NCBI GenBank assembly: GCA_004352715.1
Contig: SCFE01000081.1
Location: forward strand, 1,099,238-1,163,237
DNA length: 64,000 nucleotides
Origin: Hofstenia miamia
Lineage: Eukaryota > Xenacoelomorpha > Acoela
Reading direction: 5' to 3'
The notes under the pieces were generated by a model. That model had not been told where the DNA came from, searched no databases, and was given only the letters and a program-made list of their open reading frames with translations. The position numbers and the translations under genes were made by a program. Shown here piece by piece: positions 1-9,599 of this stretch; within the stretch, counting starts at the first letter, position 1, and the number at the start of each line of letters is the position of its first letter.

Positions 1-1136
1 TTCATGTATTATTGATTATGGTAATAACACTATCTCCATAAGAGAAAGTGAATGTTGGCAAGAGCTTACCACTGTTCCTAGGCAGGACAACTCTTTAAGT
101 TTTTCTGAATGTGTAATTGTTGAGCCTCATCATTGGCAATGTGTCCCTGTCACCACTGACTCTGCATACACTGGTAAAGTCATGATTTCTGGATTTAAGG
201 GAAAATGCTTCTGTGGAGTTAGCTTCTCCCCCAATCTCTGTGTTACTATTCTAAATAGTTCTGATTCTCTGGTTAAAAAATACCCATCTCAACTGAAACT
301 TGTTGCAACTCTGGTTTGTCTGGAATTCCAGGCCTCCACCTGTTCACTAATATTAACTGCCATTCACAATCTGGCAGAGCTGAGTGACAACATTCTGATC
401 CCCCCTGTTAATGAGTGAATGCATCTGCATCTTAGCTCTCAGGAGCATGAGTCACTTTCTCATCAGCTCTTGCAGCATCATGAGGTCTTCAATTATGGTT
501 CAATCAGTATTGACCAGGCCATTGGCAAGCAGCATTCCATATTAACCAAGAATGATAATCCAATTTGCCTGCCCATTAGAAGAGTACCAGAAAACCTCTG
601 AGAATACTATGAAAAGATCCTGATGATCTCATAGAGAGTTGCATTATTCAGGCTTGCAATTGCCCCTACACAGCTCCCACCATCTTTATTAAACAAGGTG
701 ACAAGTACTGCCTTTGCGTGGACTTTAGAAAGTTCAACAATGTTACAGTAAAGGATGTGTACCTTCTCCTGCACATTGAGGATCTCCTTTACAATGCTAG
801 TTGATACAAGTGATTCAACTGCCTCAACCTGTGCAAGGCATACTGGCAGGTGCCAATGAAGACCACTGATATTTCAAAGACTCCCTTCATATCCCCATAG
901 GCCTCTTCAAATGGAAGTACATGGCTTTTGGGCTCTTCAATGCCCCTGCGACATTTCAGCACTATGTTACTCACATACTCAGAAATGGCACTAATGTACT
1001 TGAGCCAGGCATAACAGCCTACATGGACAATATTCTCATCACTGGTAACAATTTTTCTGAGCATCTGGAAAGGCTTGAACACACTCTTACTTTGTTATAT
1101 GAATTTGGTCTCTGAGTCAATGGAAATAAGTGTTCT

Positions 1137-1730
1137 TTGTCACAACCACTTGTTACTTTTCTTTGGAGAATCATTGAACCCAGTCATATTTCCATCAAGA
1201 ATGACACAAAAGACCACCTCAATAAAATTGAAACTCCCCATTCTCATAAGGATGTGCAATACCTTATGGGATTCTTGAATTATTATGGGGGCTTCATCTC
1301 AGAGTTAGCTAATAAAACCAAGCACATCTCTAACTTACTACAGCACAATGCTGAATTTAAATGGAGCTGGGCTGAGCAAGAAGAGCTTGACGCTGTTAAG
1401 AAAGAGATTAGAAGAATTCCCAGCTTAAACACACTGGAGTATTCAAAGGAATTCCTTATCAATTGTGACGCCAGTTCTGTTGCTATCAGTGGTGTGCTTA
1501 GTCAGGTTATTGATGGGAAAGAGAGTCCCATCCAGTACTTCAGCTGCAAGCTCTGGAATGCTGAGCAAAATTATGGCATGACCAAGTCAGAAATGCTAGC
1601 TTTAGTTGAAAGTCTGAAGAAATTTCGTTTGTTTATTTTGGGCAATCAGTTCCCTGTGCATACTGACAGCTCAGCACTGGCATGGCTGAAGAAATTCTCT
1701 GGGGACAAGTCCAACATTGTCATCTGGTGA
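1137..1730 (+). pseudogene. Gypsy RT thumb plus RNase H segment (copy 1)
   Basis: Longest open segment of the first relic, 197 codons. It starts at the end of the RT palm and covers the FLNYYGGFI connection motif (about residue 46) and the RNase H-like domain: NCDASSVAISGVL near residue 109, EMLALVESLKKF near 153, HTDSSALAWL near 175. The segment ends at TGA 1728. The next residues of the domain (the HCSGRLHNNAD region, about 1767-1800) are in another frame, so a frameshift lies near 1725. It corresponds to the 4321-4960 region of copy 2. Confidence 0.85.
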
Positions 1731-2281
1731 TTGAGTATTTAAATGATTTTACATTCTTAATTAAACACTGTTCAGGGAGACTGCACAACAATGCAGATTA
1801 TTGGACTGCTCCCCTAGCTATGAGCATGATCTCCAGAAGAAGACCAGAGAAAAGACACTGCTCAGGTTTATTCCCTTAGCAACTACAAGTGTCTGCCCTA
1901 GATCAATGCAGATCACCACAGAAATGAGATCCTCCCCATCTTAGTGAAAGAGAAGATTACCAAAGCAGAAATCACACACCACCAATGCTACAATAAAGTA
2001 CTAAGCAAGATCCTAGCTAAATTAAAGAATGATAATTACATCCTCAGCCCTGTTGCCAACAGATATTTTCAGTGCTATAACTGGAAACAGACCAATGCAG
2101 GCCTGCTGTATGCACAGAGCTGAAATAGTCAGCAAACAGAGTGAACATTTAATGCAAGATATGTAACTATTGGTATTAGAGCCTCAGTGCAAGATGTGAT
2201 GGACAAATGCACCACTTGTCTATTGCAAGAAGCCAGACATTTCCTGGAGCAGTGAGCAGACCTTCATAGCAGAGCTATGGA

Positions 2282-2551
2282 ATGCAAAATGAAGTTGTGC
2301 ATATGGACATCAAGAAGCTCTCTCTTGATGGAGAGGGGTACCAGTATCTTCTCATACTTATTGACAATTTTACAAAGTCAAATGGAGTTGTTGAAAGGCT
2401 CAACTGTACTGTTATCAAACTAATTAGAGTTGCTCTTGCCCAAGCAGCAGGCAGAAATTGGAAACACATTGTTGAGGCAGTAGAGTATTTCTATAACATC
2501 ACTGTGCATACCACTACTAAGGTCAGCCCCTTCAAGGCCAAGTTTGGCTGA
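2282..2551 (+). pseudogene. Gypsy integrase core remnant (copy 1)
   Basis: An 89-codon open segment. The first part (HMDIKKLSLDGEGYQYLLIL) is the first beta strand of the integrase core, with the first catalytic Asp position kept in MDI. It passes directly from IDNFTKS to NGVVERLNCTVIKLIRVAL, so the middle of the core, including the second Asp, is missing compared with copy 2 (5461-5800). That is an internal deletion of roughly 70 codons. It ends with TTKVSPFKAKFG. Confidence 0.85.
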
Positions 2552-2877
2552 GAGCCAAGTATGCTCCTTTCAATTATGATTCCAGATTACAATGAACTTA
2601 CATTAGAGAATTTTGTGAACCATATGTTACATGAATTTCAAGAAGTACATTTAACTATCTGCTGGAACACTAATCAATCTGTTATCCGTCAATGGCGGAA
2701 TTTCAATTGCAAACTGTATGGTGAGCCTCACAAGGTTGGTGACAAAATCTTTGCCTATTTTCCTCGCCAGATTACTGACACAAATCAAGTGTGGAAGCTT
2801 GCTACCAACTGGCAAGGTCTGTACCATTACAAAAGTGTTAGACCACCATAGATATTTATTACAGAGCCCCACATTAT

Positions 2878-3433
2878 CAAGCACCAATATAAAACTTTAC
2901 TTTGCAACATGGCCTTCAAGAGAGGAGATGATATCTGGAATTATCTAACTCAAGTCAAGAGGCTGTTCAGACTCAGTAGTCTATCTGCTGAGTACTCTCC
3001 CCATGATTTATTTTCATACATTTGTTGAGGTTTTCCCCCTTCTATCAGAAGTCGCCTAGAAGTAAAATGTGATCCAGAGGAAAGTTTACACGAGATCATT
3101 AGAAAGGCAATCAGTGTTATATACTTAATGTATAACTCTACTTGAATTGAGAAAGACGCTAATGAATTGTCTGGGGTAAGGATAAAGTCTGAGACAGGTA
3201 CATTGAAGAAAACAGTCCTTAAGAGAGAGTTTAATCTGGCAACTGTTCATTACTTTCAATGTGGAGAAAAAGGCCACTTAAAATCAAACTGTCATGTGAA
3301 AATTCAGATAATAGCTGAGAGAGAAGGATTTATAGTAGAAGACTCCATATTGTCTGAACCTAATGATGAAACACCATTAGTAGATTTGACAAACAATGAA
3401 ATTACCATCTCGACATTGCATAATTTAAATTAA
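2878..3433 (+). pseudogene. Gypsy gag C-terminal part with degraded zinc knuckle (copy 2)
   Basis: From about 2880 the + strand encodes a segment (NQYK-type motif, then DDIWNYLTQVKRLFRLSS) homologous to residues in the gag at 10389-11177 and to the minus-strand gag at 21370-21588. It is Retrotrans_gag-like, followed at 3243-3290 by a CCHC knuckle, FQCGEKGHLKSNC, whose first Cys reads Tyr (HYFQC). TGA at about 3026 interrupts it. The gag N-terminus is absent: the segment begins where copy 1's integrase tail stops. The C-terminal open part (3167-3433) is acidic after the knuckle. Confidence 0.8.
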
Positions 3434-4067
3434 AGGGAGTGCCAACTCCTTCAAAACGTGCTCAGGATATCTTAGTTATAACTAATCTCATCTGTAAGAA
3501 CCTGATTCCTGTTGAAATGAATGTACTGCCATTCATGATTTGGACGAACCATCTGATATAGTAAAGATACCCCCTGTTAATAATGAGACTCACCCACATC
3601 TACAACCTCAAGAGAGACAATCCCTCATTGCTGTCTTACAAAGTAAGCATGAAGTGTTCAATTACAGAACCATAAGTGTAGGGCAAGCAATTGGGGAGGA
3701 ACACACAATCAAAGTCAAAAGCAAAAAACCAATTTGGCTGCCTGTGCAGTGAGTACCAGAAAACCTTAAAGGAGAATACGAAAAGATCTTAAGCAATCTA
3801 ATCAAAAATGGAATAATTCAAGGTAGTAACAGACCCTATGCTGCTTCAACTGTTTTTATCAGGCAGGGAGAAAAATATAGGCTGTGTATTGATTTCTGAA
3901 AATTAAATGACGTTACAGTAAATGACGAATACCCTTTACCCAGAATTGAAGATCTGTTATATGATGCAAGTAAGTATAAGTTTTTCTCCTGTCTAGATTT
4001 GTGAAAGCTTACTGGCAAGTGCCAATGTGTCCATCCAATATACTGAAAACAGCTTTCATTATGCCCT

Positions 4068-4532
4068 ATGGGTTATATGAGTGGAAGTATATGGATTTTG
4101 CATTGTGTAATGTGCCAGCCACTTTTCAGTGTTGTTACCAAGGTGCTGAAAGATAAATCAAACATGCTTGAAGCCAGTATATCTGCATACATTGACGATA
4201 TATTAGTAGCCAGTACAACTTTTGAAGAACACCTAGAAAAACTAAATCATACTTTAGAATTATTTCAAAAAGCTTGGTTGAAAGTGAATGGGAATAAATG
4301 TTTGTTGGTTCAGAAAAAAGTTACCTTCTTAGGGAGAATCATAAAGTATGGGAAAATCTCAATAAAAACGAATGTGAAGAACTTCTTAGAGAAAATAGAA
4401 ACACCTAGAAGTCAAAAAGATGTGCAGAGATTAATGGGCTTTTTAAATTATTACGGAATGTTCATTCCTGACCTAGTGAGAAGACCAAATCTATTTCAAA
4501 TTTACTTAAGAGTAATAATGAGTTTAAATTGA
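4068..4532 (+). pseudogene. Gypsy reverse transcriptase palm/thumb segment (copy 2)
   Basis: A 154-codon open stretch. AYIDDILVAS (about residues 41-50) is the RT catalytic box with both aspartates. It is followed by FEEHLEKLNHTLELF, then VNGNKCLLVQKKVTFLGRII (about 80-99) and LMGFLNYYGMFIPDL near the C-terminus, the usual Ty3/Gypsy order. The upstream palm is in another frame: the Gly-Tyr-Met-Ser stretch at the start replaces the usual TPFGLY-type strand. A TGA in the next frame shows where the ORF breaks into the RNase H region. Confidence 0.88.
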
Positions 4533-5289
4533 CTTGGAATGAACAGGATGCATTTGAGAAAGTTCAAAGCAAACTCAAAAAGATTCCTTCACTAAATACT
4601 CCTGATTATATTAAAACCTTTATTATTGATTGCAATGCCAGTGCCATTGATATTAGTGGTTGATTAAGCCAAGAAATAGATGGAATTGAAGGTCCAGTAC
4701 AATATTTTAGTAGAAAACTTAGAGATCCTGAAAAGAATTATGGGGCTACAAAGTGTGAGATGTTAGCATTAGTAGAGTCACTGAAGAAATTTTTGATACT
4801 TCATATTAGGTTGGAAATTCATTGTGTGTACTGACAACAGTGCCTTGGCCTGGCTTAAAAATTCTCCAGAGATAAATCCAATATAGTGGCCAGATGGATA
4901 GAATATTTAAATGATTTTTCTTTTTCAATCAAACAGATGGAGAGAAAGTACCATTTGGATTTATTCTGCATACCAAGTATGAACTGATTCCTGAGATTAA
5001 TGCTGATCATAATGGGAAGGAAATCTTTCCAATTTTAATACATGAAGAAATCTCTGAAGAAGAAATTATCAAACATCAGCAAAATGATCAGGTACTATCA
5101 GATATTATGAAATGTTTAAAGGATCAATTTTTCCCTCTTTCTCCAATCACCAAGCATTATTTTAACCAATACAATTGGACAACAACAGATAAGGGATTAC
5201 TTTATGCTAAAAGTCGTCGCAATAACAGACTTGCTATTCCAGAATACTTTAGAAGAGATCTAGTAAGATGAGTACACAAAAAGGGGCAC

Positions 5290-5703
5290 TTGGGGATAAT
5301 CCAAATGGAGAAAACTTTTAATTTGCAATATGTTACTATTGGAGTCAGGGATGCTGTTATGGATGTAATTGATAAATGTGAGCAATGTCTCTTGAATAAT
5401 ACTAGCCATTTTCCCAAACAGAGAGCCGAGTTAGAATGTTGCACTGCATCTAGTCCCAATGAAATCATCCATATGGATTTAGAACAGCTTTCTCAAGACG
5501 ATGAGAGTTTTCAGTGTCTCTTGGTAATGGTGGATCATTTCACAAAATATGCTCAAATTATTCTGATGGACAGTACAAGTGCAGAAAAAATAGCTGAAAA
5601 AATAGTTAAGGAGTGGATTTTGAAATATGGTCCTATGTCTAAACTCATATCTGACCATGGTCCACAGTTTGAAAACAATCTTATGAAAGCCTTAATGCAT
5701 TAG
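5290..5703 (+). pseudogene. Gypsy integrase zinc-binding and core segment (copy 2)
   Basis: 137 open codons. The start is the end of the HHCC zinc domain (CEQCLLNNTSHFPKQ, about residues 37-51). The DDE core follows, with HMDLEQLSQDDESFQCLLVM (first catalytic Asp) and SDHGPQFENNLMKAL (second Asp in DHG). TAG at 5701 ends the frame. The third catalytic residue region (ANGLVEHLNQTLIKL) follows in frame after that stop at about 5745-5790, with Glu in VEH. This is the best-preserved integrase in the window. Confidence 0.88.
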
Positions 5704-6135
5704 TTAAAAATAATTCACAAATTCACTACTGCTTATCACCCTCAGGCTAATGGCCTGGTTGAACACTTAAATCAAACTTTGATAAAACTGATTTGAGTAG
5801 CTCTCTCACAAGCTGCTGGAAGAAATTGGAGATGTGTAATTGAATGCATTGAGTTTTTTATAATACAGCAGTCCATTCCACAACTGGTGTAAGTCCTTTT
5901 AAGGCTATGTTTAGTTGGGAAGCACTGACTTCCTTAGCAATGATGTTTCCAAATTATTCAGAAGCTAGTGTTGACAGATATTTAGATCAATTGATATGAG
6001 ATATGCAGCAAGTCCATCTGATGATTTGTCATAACACAAATCAATCAATTATACATCAAAAGAGAACATTTAACAAAAAATTATATGGTGAGCCTCATAA
6101 ATGAGGTGACAAGGTTTTTGCATATTTACCTCATG

Positions 6136-6139
6136 TTAC
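6136..6139. repeat. Target-site duplication TTAC, left copy
   Basis: TTAC immediately precedes a TG-initiated LTR at 6140 and is repeated at 12878-12881, directly after the CA end of the last LTR copy. Removing 6140-12877 plus one TTAC would put the integrase tail of copy 2 back in a single frame. Confidence 0.75.
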
Positions 6140-7291
6140 TGTAGCATCACCCAAAGAATAAGCTGCAAACCAAAGAGATCAGCAATGAAAGATTAACAGT
6201 GATTAAATATAATCAAAAAATGATTGTAAAATTTAGTTAAATATTTGTATTATGCAACTAAGTTACAATATTGTACATTATGAGAAAAATACCATAGCTG
6301 ATTAAGAAAGATTTGACAAATTGTAACAAGTGAATTTCCGCTTACATCAGAACAGCCATATTGTCAGAAGATTAATTCAAAATTTAAAATCAGCAGGTAC
6401 TTAGATCTTTTTAAATAAATAGCTTAGAATTTAAAAGACATTTGATGAACAATAAATTCTTTGGAGTTTATCTTATTTTCATTTTTGTGATTTATCTGGT
6501 TTAATATTTATTAAAATGTTCAGCTAAGCAAGTTGTGTTGAGTAGTGGCTGGATTCCATCACAGAAGCGATTCAAAGGGTCCTTGTGCCAGTCATGAAAC
6601 AGCACTTATGTTACGGATAGGAGGTTTTTCGATTCTTGCTTAGTCTGACTATCAATCACTACATGTACATTATAACAGATGCTTGAAATGGCTGGATAGC
6701 TGAACATTAGGACTATATCTTTATTACTAATAGTAGGAGACTTGACAATAATTGACTGAATAAATGACTTTACATGTACTGTTATTAAATGTAAGTGTAG
6801 GAAACTGCAATATATTAAATAATTGTTAAAGCCAGTAATTTTACAGTAATGGCTACTTTAATATTAACTTAATGCAGTTAGTGTCAATGCCTGGTTGCTT
6901 TACTTATTCAATCCAACAAACACTTTACAAAATTGAGTTTAAGTCAGTTGTATCTTGACATGAGTACATGCACTGAGCTAATGTAAGGTACACATAATTA
7001 ATTCCCATTGAGCTGGGATGGTGCAGCAAACTTGGTCAATTGTTAATGAAGGAGAGGAACTGTTGTGTGGAGATTGGCTTCAGGCAGTAGCCCACAGATG
7101 ATTGATGAGAAAACACTGCATGGCTTTGTCACCTAAACAATGATGATTAGTACTCAGTTAACCTAATCAGTTAAATAAAGAGGAAACATCTAGCAGTCTA
7201 TTAAATCAGTAAATCCTCACCTGCCATTTATTGAGTGATAATTACTAGCAATAATACACTGTGCAAAAAGGGCCAGGTGGAGGATGTTACA
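6140..7291 (+). repeat. LTR copy A of the nested element (1152 bp)
   Basis: Begins TGTAGCA and ends TGTTACA. The ends form a short imperfect inverted repeat (TGTAGCA against TGTAACA), the TG...CA pattern of retroviral-type LTRs. Positions 6616-7291 recur at 12203-12877, and the last part recurs at 9082-9388 after the N gap. All three copies stop being similar exactly after TGTTACA. The A/C similarity starts only at GGATAGGAGG, so the first 476 bp are unique to copy A in this window. An alternative is that the true LTR is only the shared ~676 bp and 6140-6615 is other sequence, but the TTAC duplication favours the longer version. Confidence 0.65.
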
Positions 7292-7297
7292 CTTGAG

Positions 7298-8045
7298 TCA
7301 GCCATGTGGAGTACTTTCCATTTTCATTTGAGTGTCCTTGAGTTGACCATGCAAATTACTCACTCCATCATTGTTTCCTATTGCCTTCCAAATAAGTCTA
7401 ATGTTGGATTTGATGTACTTTCTGTAAATCCTTACTTGAGATTTCTTTAGATTAACATTTTGATTTGTTGCATTGAGGATTGGTATTGTACCTTTTCCAT
7501 TCTTGACTGTGCACATGCTGGATGGCATTGATACTCTCTTGGTGTTGATGCCTTTATTATCAGCTGTTATTGCCTCTTCTGTTTCTATTATGTCTATCTT
7601 CCATTGATGTGGCTGTAGGGGAATGTCTTCCTGCAGTTCAAATGTGAATGTTTTATGTTTCCCTTGTTCCTCTTCAATTTCAATTTCTTCCTCTCACACT
7701 TTTATGGTCCTATTTGTATAGTTGATGACACATCTGTTGTATGGCAACAGATTATTATGAGTGTCCACCACCACCAGCAACTGTATAAATGTTGTATTTG
7801 CAATTCTCATCTGTACTGCATTCATTATTCTTTGTGTTGATATATTCTCCTGATGTGTTAATTAACTGTTTATTGCAACTATTCAAATCTAGCTTCATCA
7901 CACACTCATCTGTGATTATCAATGTTTCTGCTCCAGTATTGATTGTTGCCTTTGTCATTACTCCATTGATTGCTATCATTATTGTATTTATTGTGTTGAG
8001 ATTTATCAGGACCATTATTGATGCACTATTTTTATGAGTTGGCAT
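7298..8045 (-). pseudogene. Gypsy protease and linker fragment, inverted
   Basis: Minus-strand reading. Residues near the start (INGVMTKATINTGAETLIIT) match the retropepsin active site, with NTGA in place of DTGA, followed by SGEYINTKN, similar to SGDYMDTKS in the protease at 26742-27092. A shifted frame (7298-7528) gives the protease-RT linker (NGKGTIPILNATNQNV). It lies head-on against LTR copy A, only 6 bp away, and is cut by the N gap on its 5' side. It is therefore a fragment of another family member, or an assembly join. Confidence 0.75.
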
Positions 8046-8081
8046 TCTGACTAATTTTCTGACTCCTTGTCAGTTGGCAAT

Positions 8082-9081
8082 NNNNNNNNNNNNNNNNNNN
8101 NNNNNNNNNNNNNNNNNNNNNNNNNNNNNNNNNNNNNNNNNNNNNNNNNNNNNNNNNNNNNNNNNNNNNNNNNNNNNNNNNNNNNNNNNNNNNNNNNNNN
8201 NNNNNNNNNNNNNNNNNNNNNNNNNNNNNNNNNNNNNNNNNNNNNNNNNNNNNNNNNNNNNNNNNNNNNNNNNNNNNNNNNNNNNNNNNNNNNNNNNNNN
8301 NNNNNNNNNNNNNNNNNNNNNNNNNNNNNNNNNNNNNNNNNNNNNNNNNNNNNNNNNNNNNNNNNNNNNNNNNNNNNNNNNNNNNNNNNNNNNNNNNNNN
8401 NNNNNNNNNNNNNNNNNNNNNNNNNNNNNNNNNNNNNNNNNNNNNNNNNNNNNNNNNNNNNNNNNNNNNNNNNNNNNNNNNNNNNNNNNNNNNNNNNNNN
8501 NNNNNNNNNNNNNNNNNNNNNNNNNNNNNNNNNNNNNNNNNNNNNNNNNNNNNNNNNNNNNNNNNNNNNNNNNNNNNNNNNNNNNNNNNNNNNNNNNNNN
8601 NNNNNNNNNNNNNNNNNNNNNNNNNNNNNNNNNNNNNNNNNNNNNNNNNNNNNNNNNNNNNNNNNNNNNNNNNNNNNNNNNNNNNNNNNNNNNNNNNNNN
8701 NNNNNNNNNNNNNNNNNNNNNNNNNNNNNNNNNNNNNNNNNNNNNNNNNNNNNNNNNNNNNNNNNNNNNNNNNNNNNNNNNNNNNNNNNNNNNNNNNNNN
8801 NNNNNNNNNNNNNNNNNNNNNNNNNNNNNNNNNNNNNNNNNNNNNNNNNNNNNNNNNNNNNNNNNNNNNNNNNNNNNNNNNNNNNNNNNNNNNNNNNNNN
8901 NNNNNNNNNNNNNNNNNNNNNNNNNNNNNNNNNNNNNNNNNNNNNNNNNNNNNNNNNNNNNNNNNNNNNNNNNNNNNNNNNNNNNNNNNNNNNNNNNNNN
9001 NNNNNNNNNNNNNNNNNNNNNNNNNNNNNNNNNNNNNNNNNNNNNNNNNNNNNNNNNNNNNNNNNNNNNNNNNNNNNNNNN
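8082..9081. other. Assembly gap, exactly 1000 N
   Basis: A run of exactly 1000 N, a typical placeholder for a gap of unknown size. It separates LTR copy A and the inverted protease fragment from the 3' end of LTR copy B. The missing start of LTR B should lie inside it. Confidence 1.
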
Positions 9082-9388
9082 TATAGGGTACACATAATTA
9101 ATTCCAATTGAGCTATGGTGCAGCAAACTTGGTTAATTGTTAATGAAGGAGAGGAACTGTTGTGTGGAGATCGGCTTTGGGCAGTAGCCCACAGATGATC
9201 GATGAGAAAACACTGCACAGCTTTGTCACCTAAACAATGATGATTAGTGCTCAGTTAACCTAACCAGTTAAACAGAGAGGAAACGTTTGGCGGTTTACTA
9301 CATTGGTAAATCCTCACCCGCCATTTATTAAGTGATAGTTATTAACAATAATACACTGTAAAAATAAGGCCAGGTGGAGGATGTTACA
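9082..9388 (+). repeat. LTR copy B of the nested element (3' part only)
   Basis: Matches about 6986-7291 of copy A and 12571-12877 of copy C, with scattered substitutions. It ends at the same TGTTACA. The sequence that follows, TGGCAACAATGACAAATA from 9389, could be a tRNA primer-binding site, since it starts with TGG directly after the LTR. The same bases also read as ATG-GCA-ACA-ATG, so a start codon is an equal possibility. Copy B is the presumed 5' LTR of the gag-bearing internal region. Confidence 0.75.
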
Positions 9389-9599
9389 TGGCAACAATGA
9401 CAAATAAGAACAAAGTCAACGGAGAGGAAACACACAGTGATACTCTTTCAAAATTCTGAAATAAACTCAAAGAAAAACAAAAAAGGAAGCAACAGGGCAG
9501 TGAACAAAAATACAAAGTCAGCAAAGGCAGAAAATCTTAACCACAACAAGTGCACACTGGACTCTTGAATTGTAACCAAAATGGAAAGCCACTACAACA

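Larger units (their letters stand above)
1..2877 (+). pseudogene. Ty3/Gypsy pol relic, copy 1 (left end outside the window)
   Basis: Decayed retrotransposon polyprotein read across several frames. Protease-RT linker at about 182-601. RT core at about 900-1115, with the fingers/palm motif FGLFNAPATFQ and the catalytic box degraded to YMDN (YMDD or YIDD in active relatives). RT thumb/connection with FLNYYG at about 1270-1290. RNase H-like block at about 1440-1700 (NCDASSVAISGVLSQ, then HTDSSALAWL). Integrase at about 2160-2550, with CTTC..LL zinc-binding remnants, MDIKKLSLD and GVVERLN. Integrase C-terminal tail at about 2690-2870. Stops at 599 and 1113 and several frameshifts make it non-functional. 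The domain order PR-RT-RH-INT is that of Ty3/Gypsy (Metaviridae). The integrase tail ends where homology to a gag begins, with no LTR between. Confidence 0.9.
3437..6139 (+). pseudogene. Gypsy pol, copy 2 (RT, RNase H, integrase), interrupted at 6139
   Basis: Starts with a short linker (about 3460-3540), then the RT N-terminal motif block 3540-3752 (HPHLQPQERQSL, HEVFNY, PIWLPVQ). Next come RT fingers/palm at 3756-4240 with a retained YIDDIL catalytic box at about 4190-4205, thumb 4240-4530 (FLNYYGMFIPDL), RNase H 4610-4960, and the integrase zinc-binding region about 5200-5420 (C-x2-C at CEQCLLN). The integrase core 5440-5870 includes MDLEQLSQDD, DHGPQFENN and ANGLVEHLN, and the C-terminal domain starts near 6000. 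In-frame stops include TGA at 3750, about 3898, 4661, 5269, 5796 and 6102, and TAG at 5701. The protease expected between the gag knuckle and the RT linker is missing. The reading frame is cut by a nested element at 6140 and resumes after 12877. Confidence 0.9.

Noticed and set aside
6609-6616. TGTTACGG as the start of LTR copy A
   Set aside because: It begins with TG and lies next to where copies A and C become similar, but no matching target duplication is found. The start at 6140 has an exact TTAC duplication and an inverted-repeat partner.
8032-9218. Long open frames on both strands across the N run
   Set aside because: They consist almost wholly of unknown residues from 1000 N and have no sequence support.
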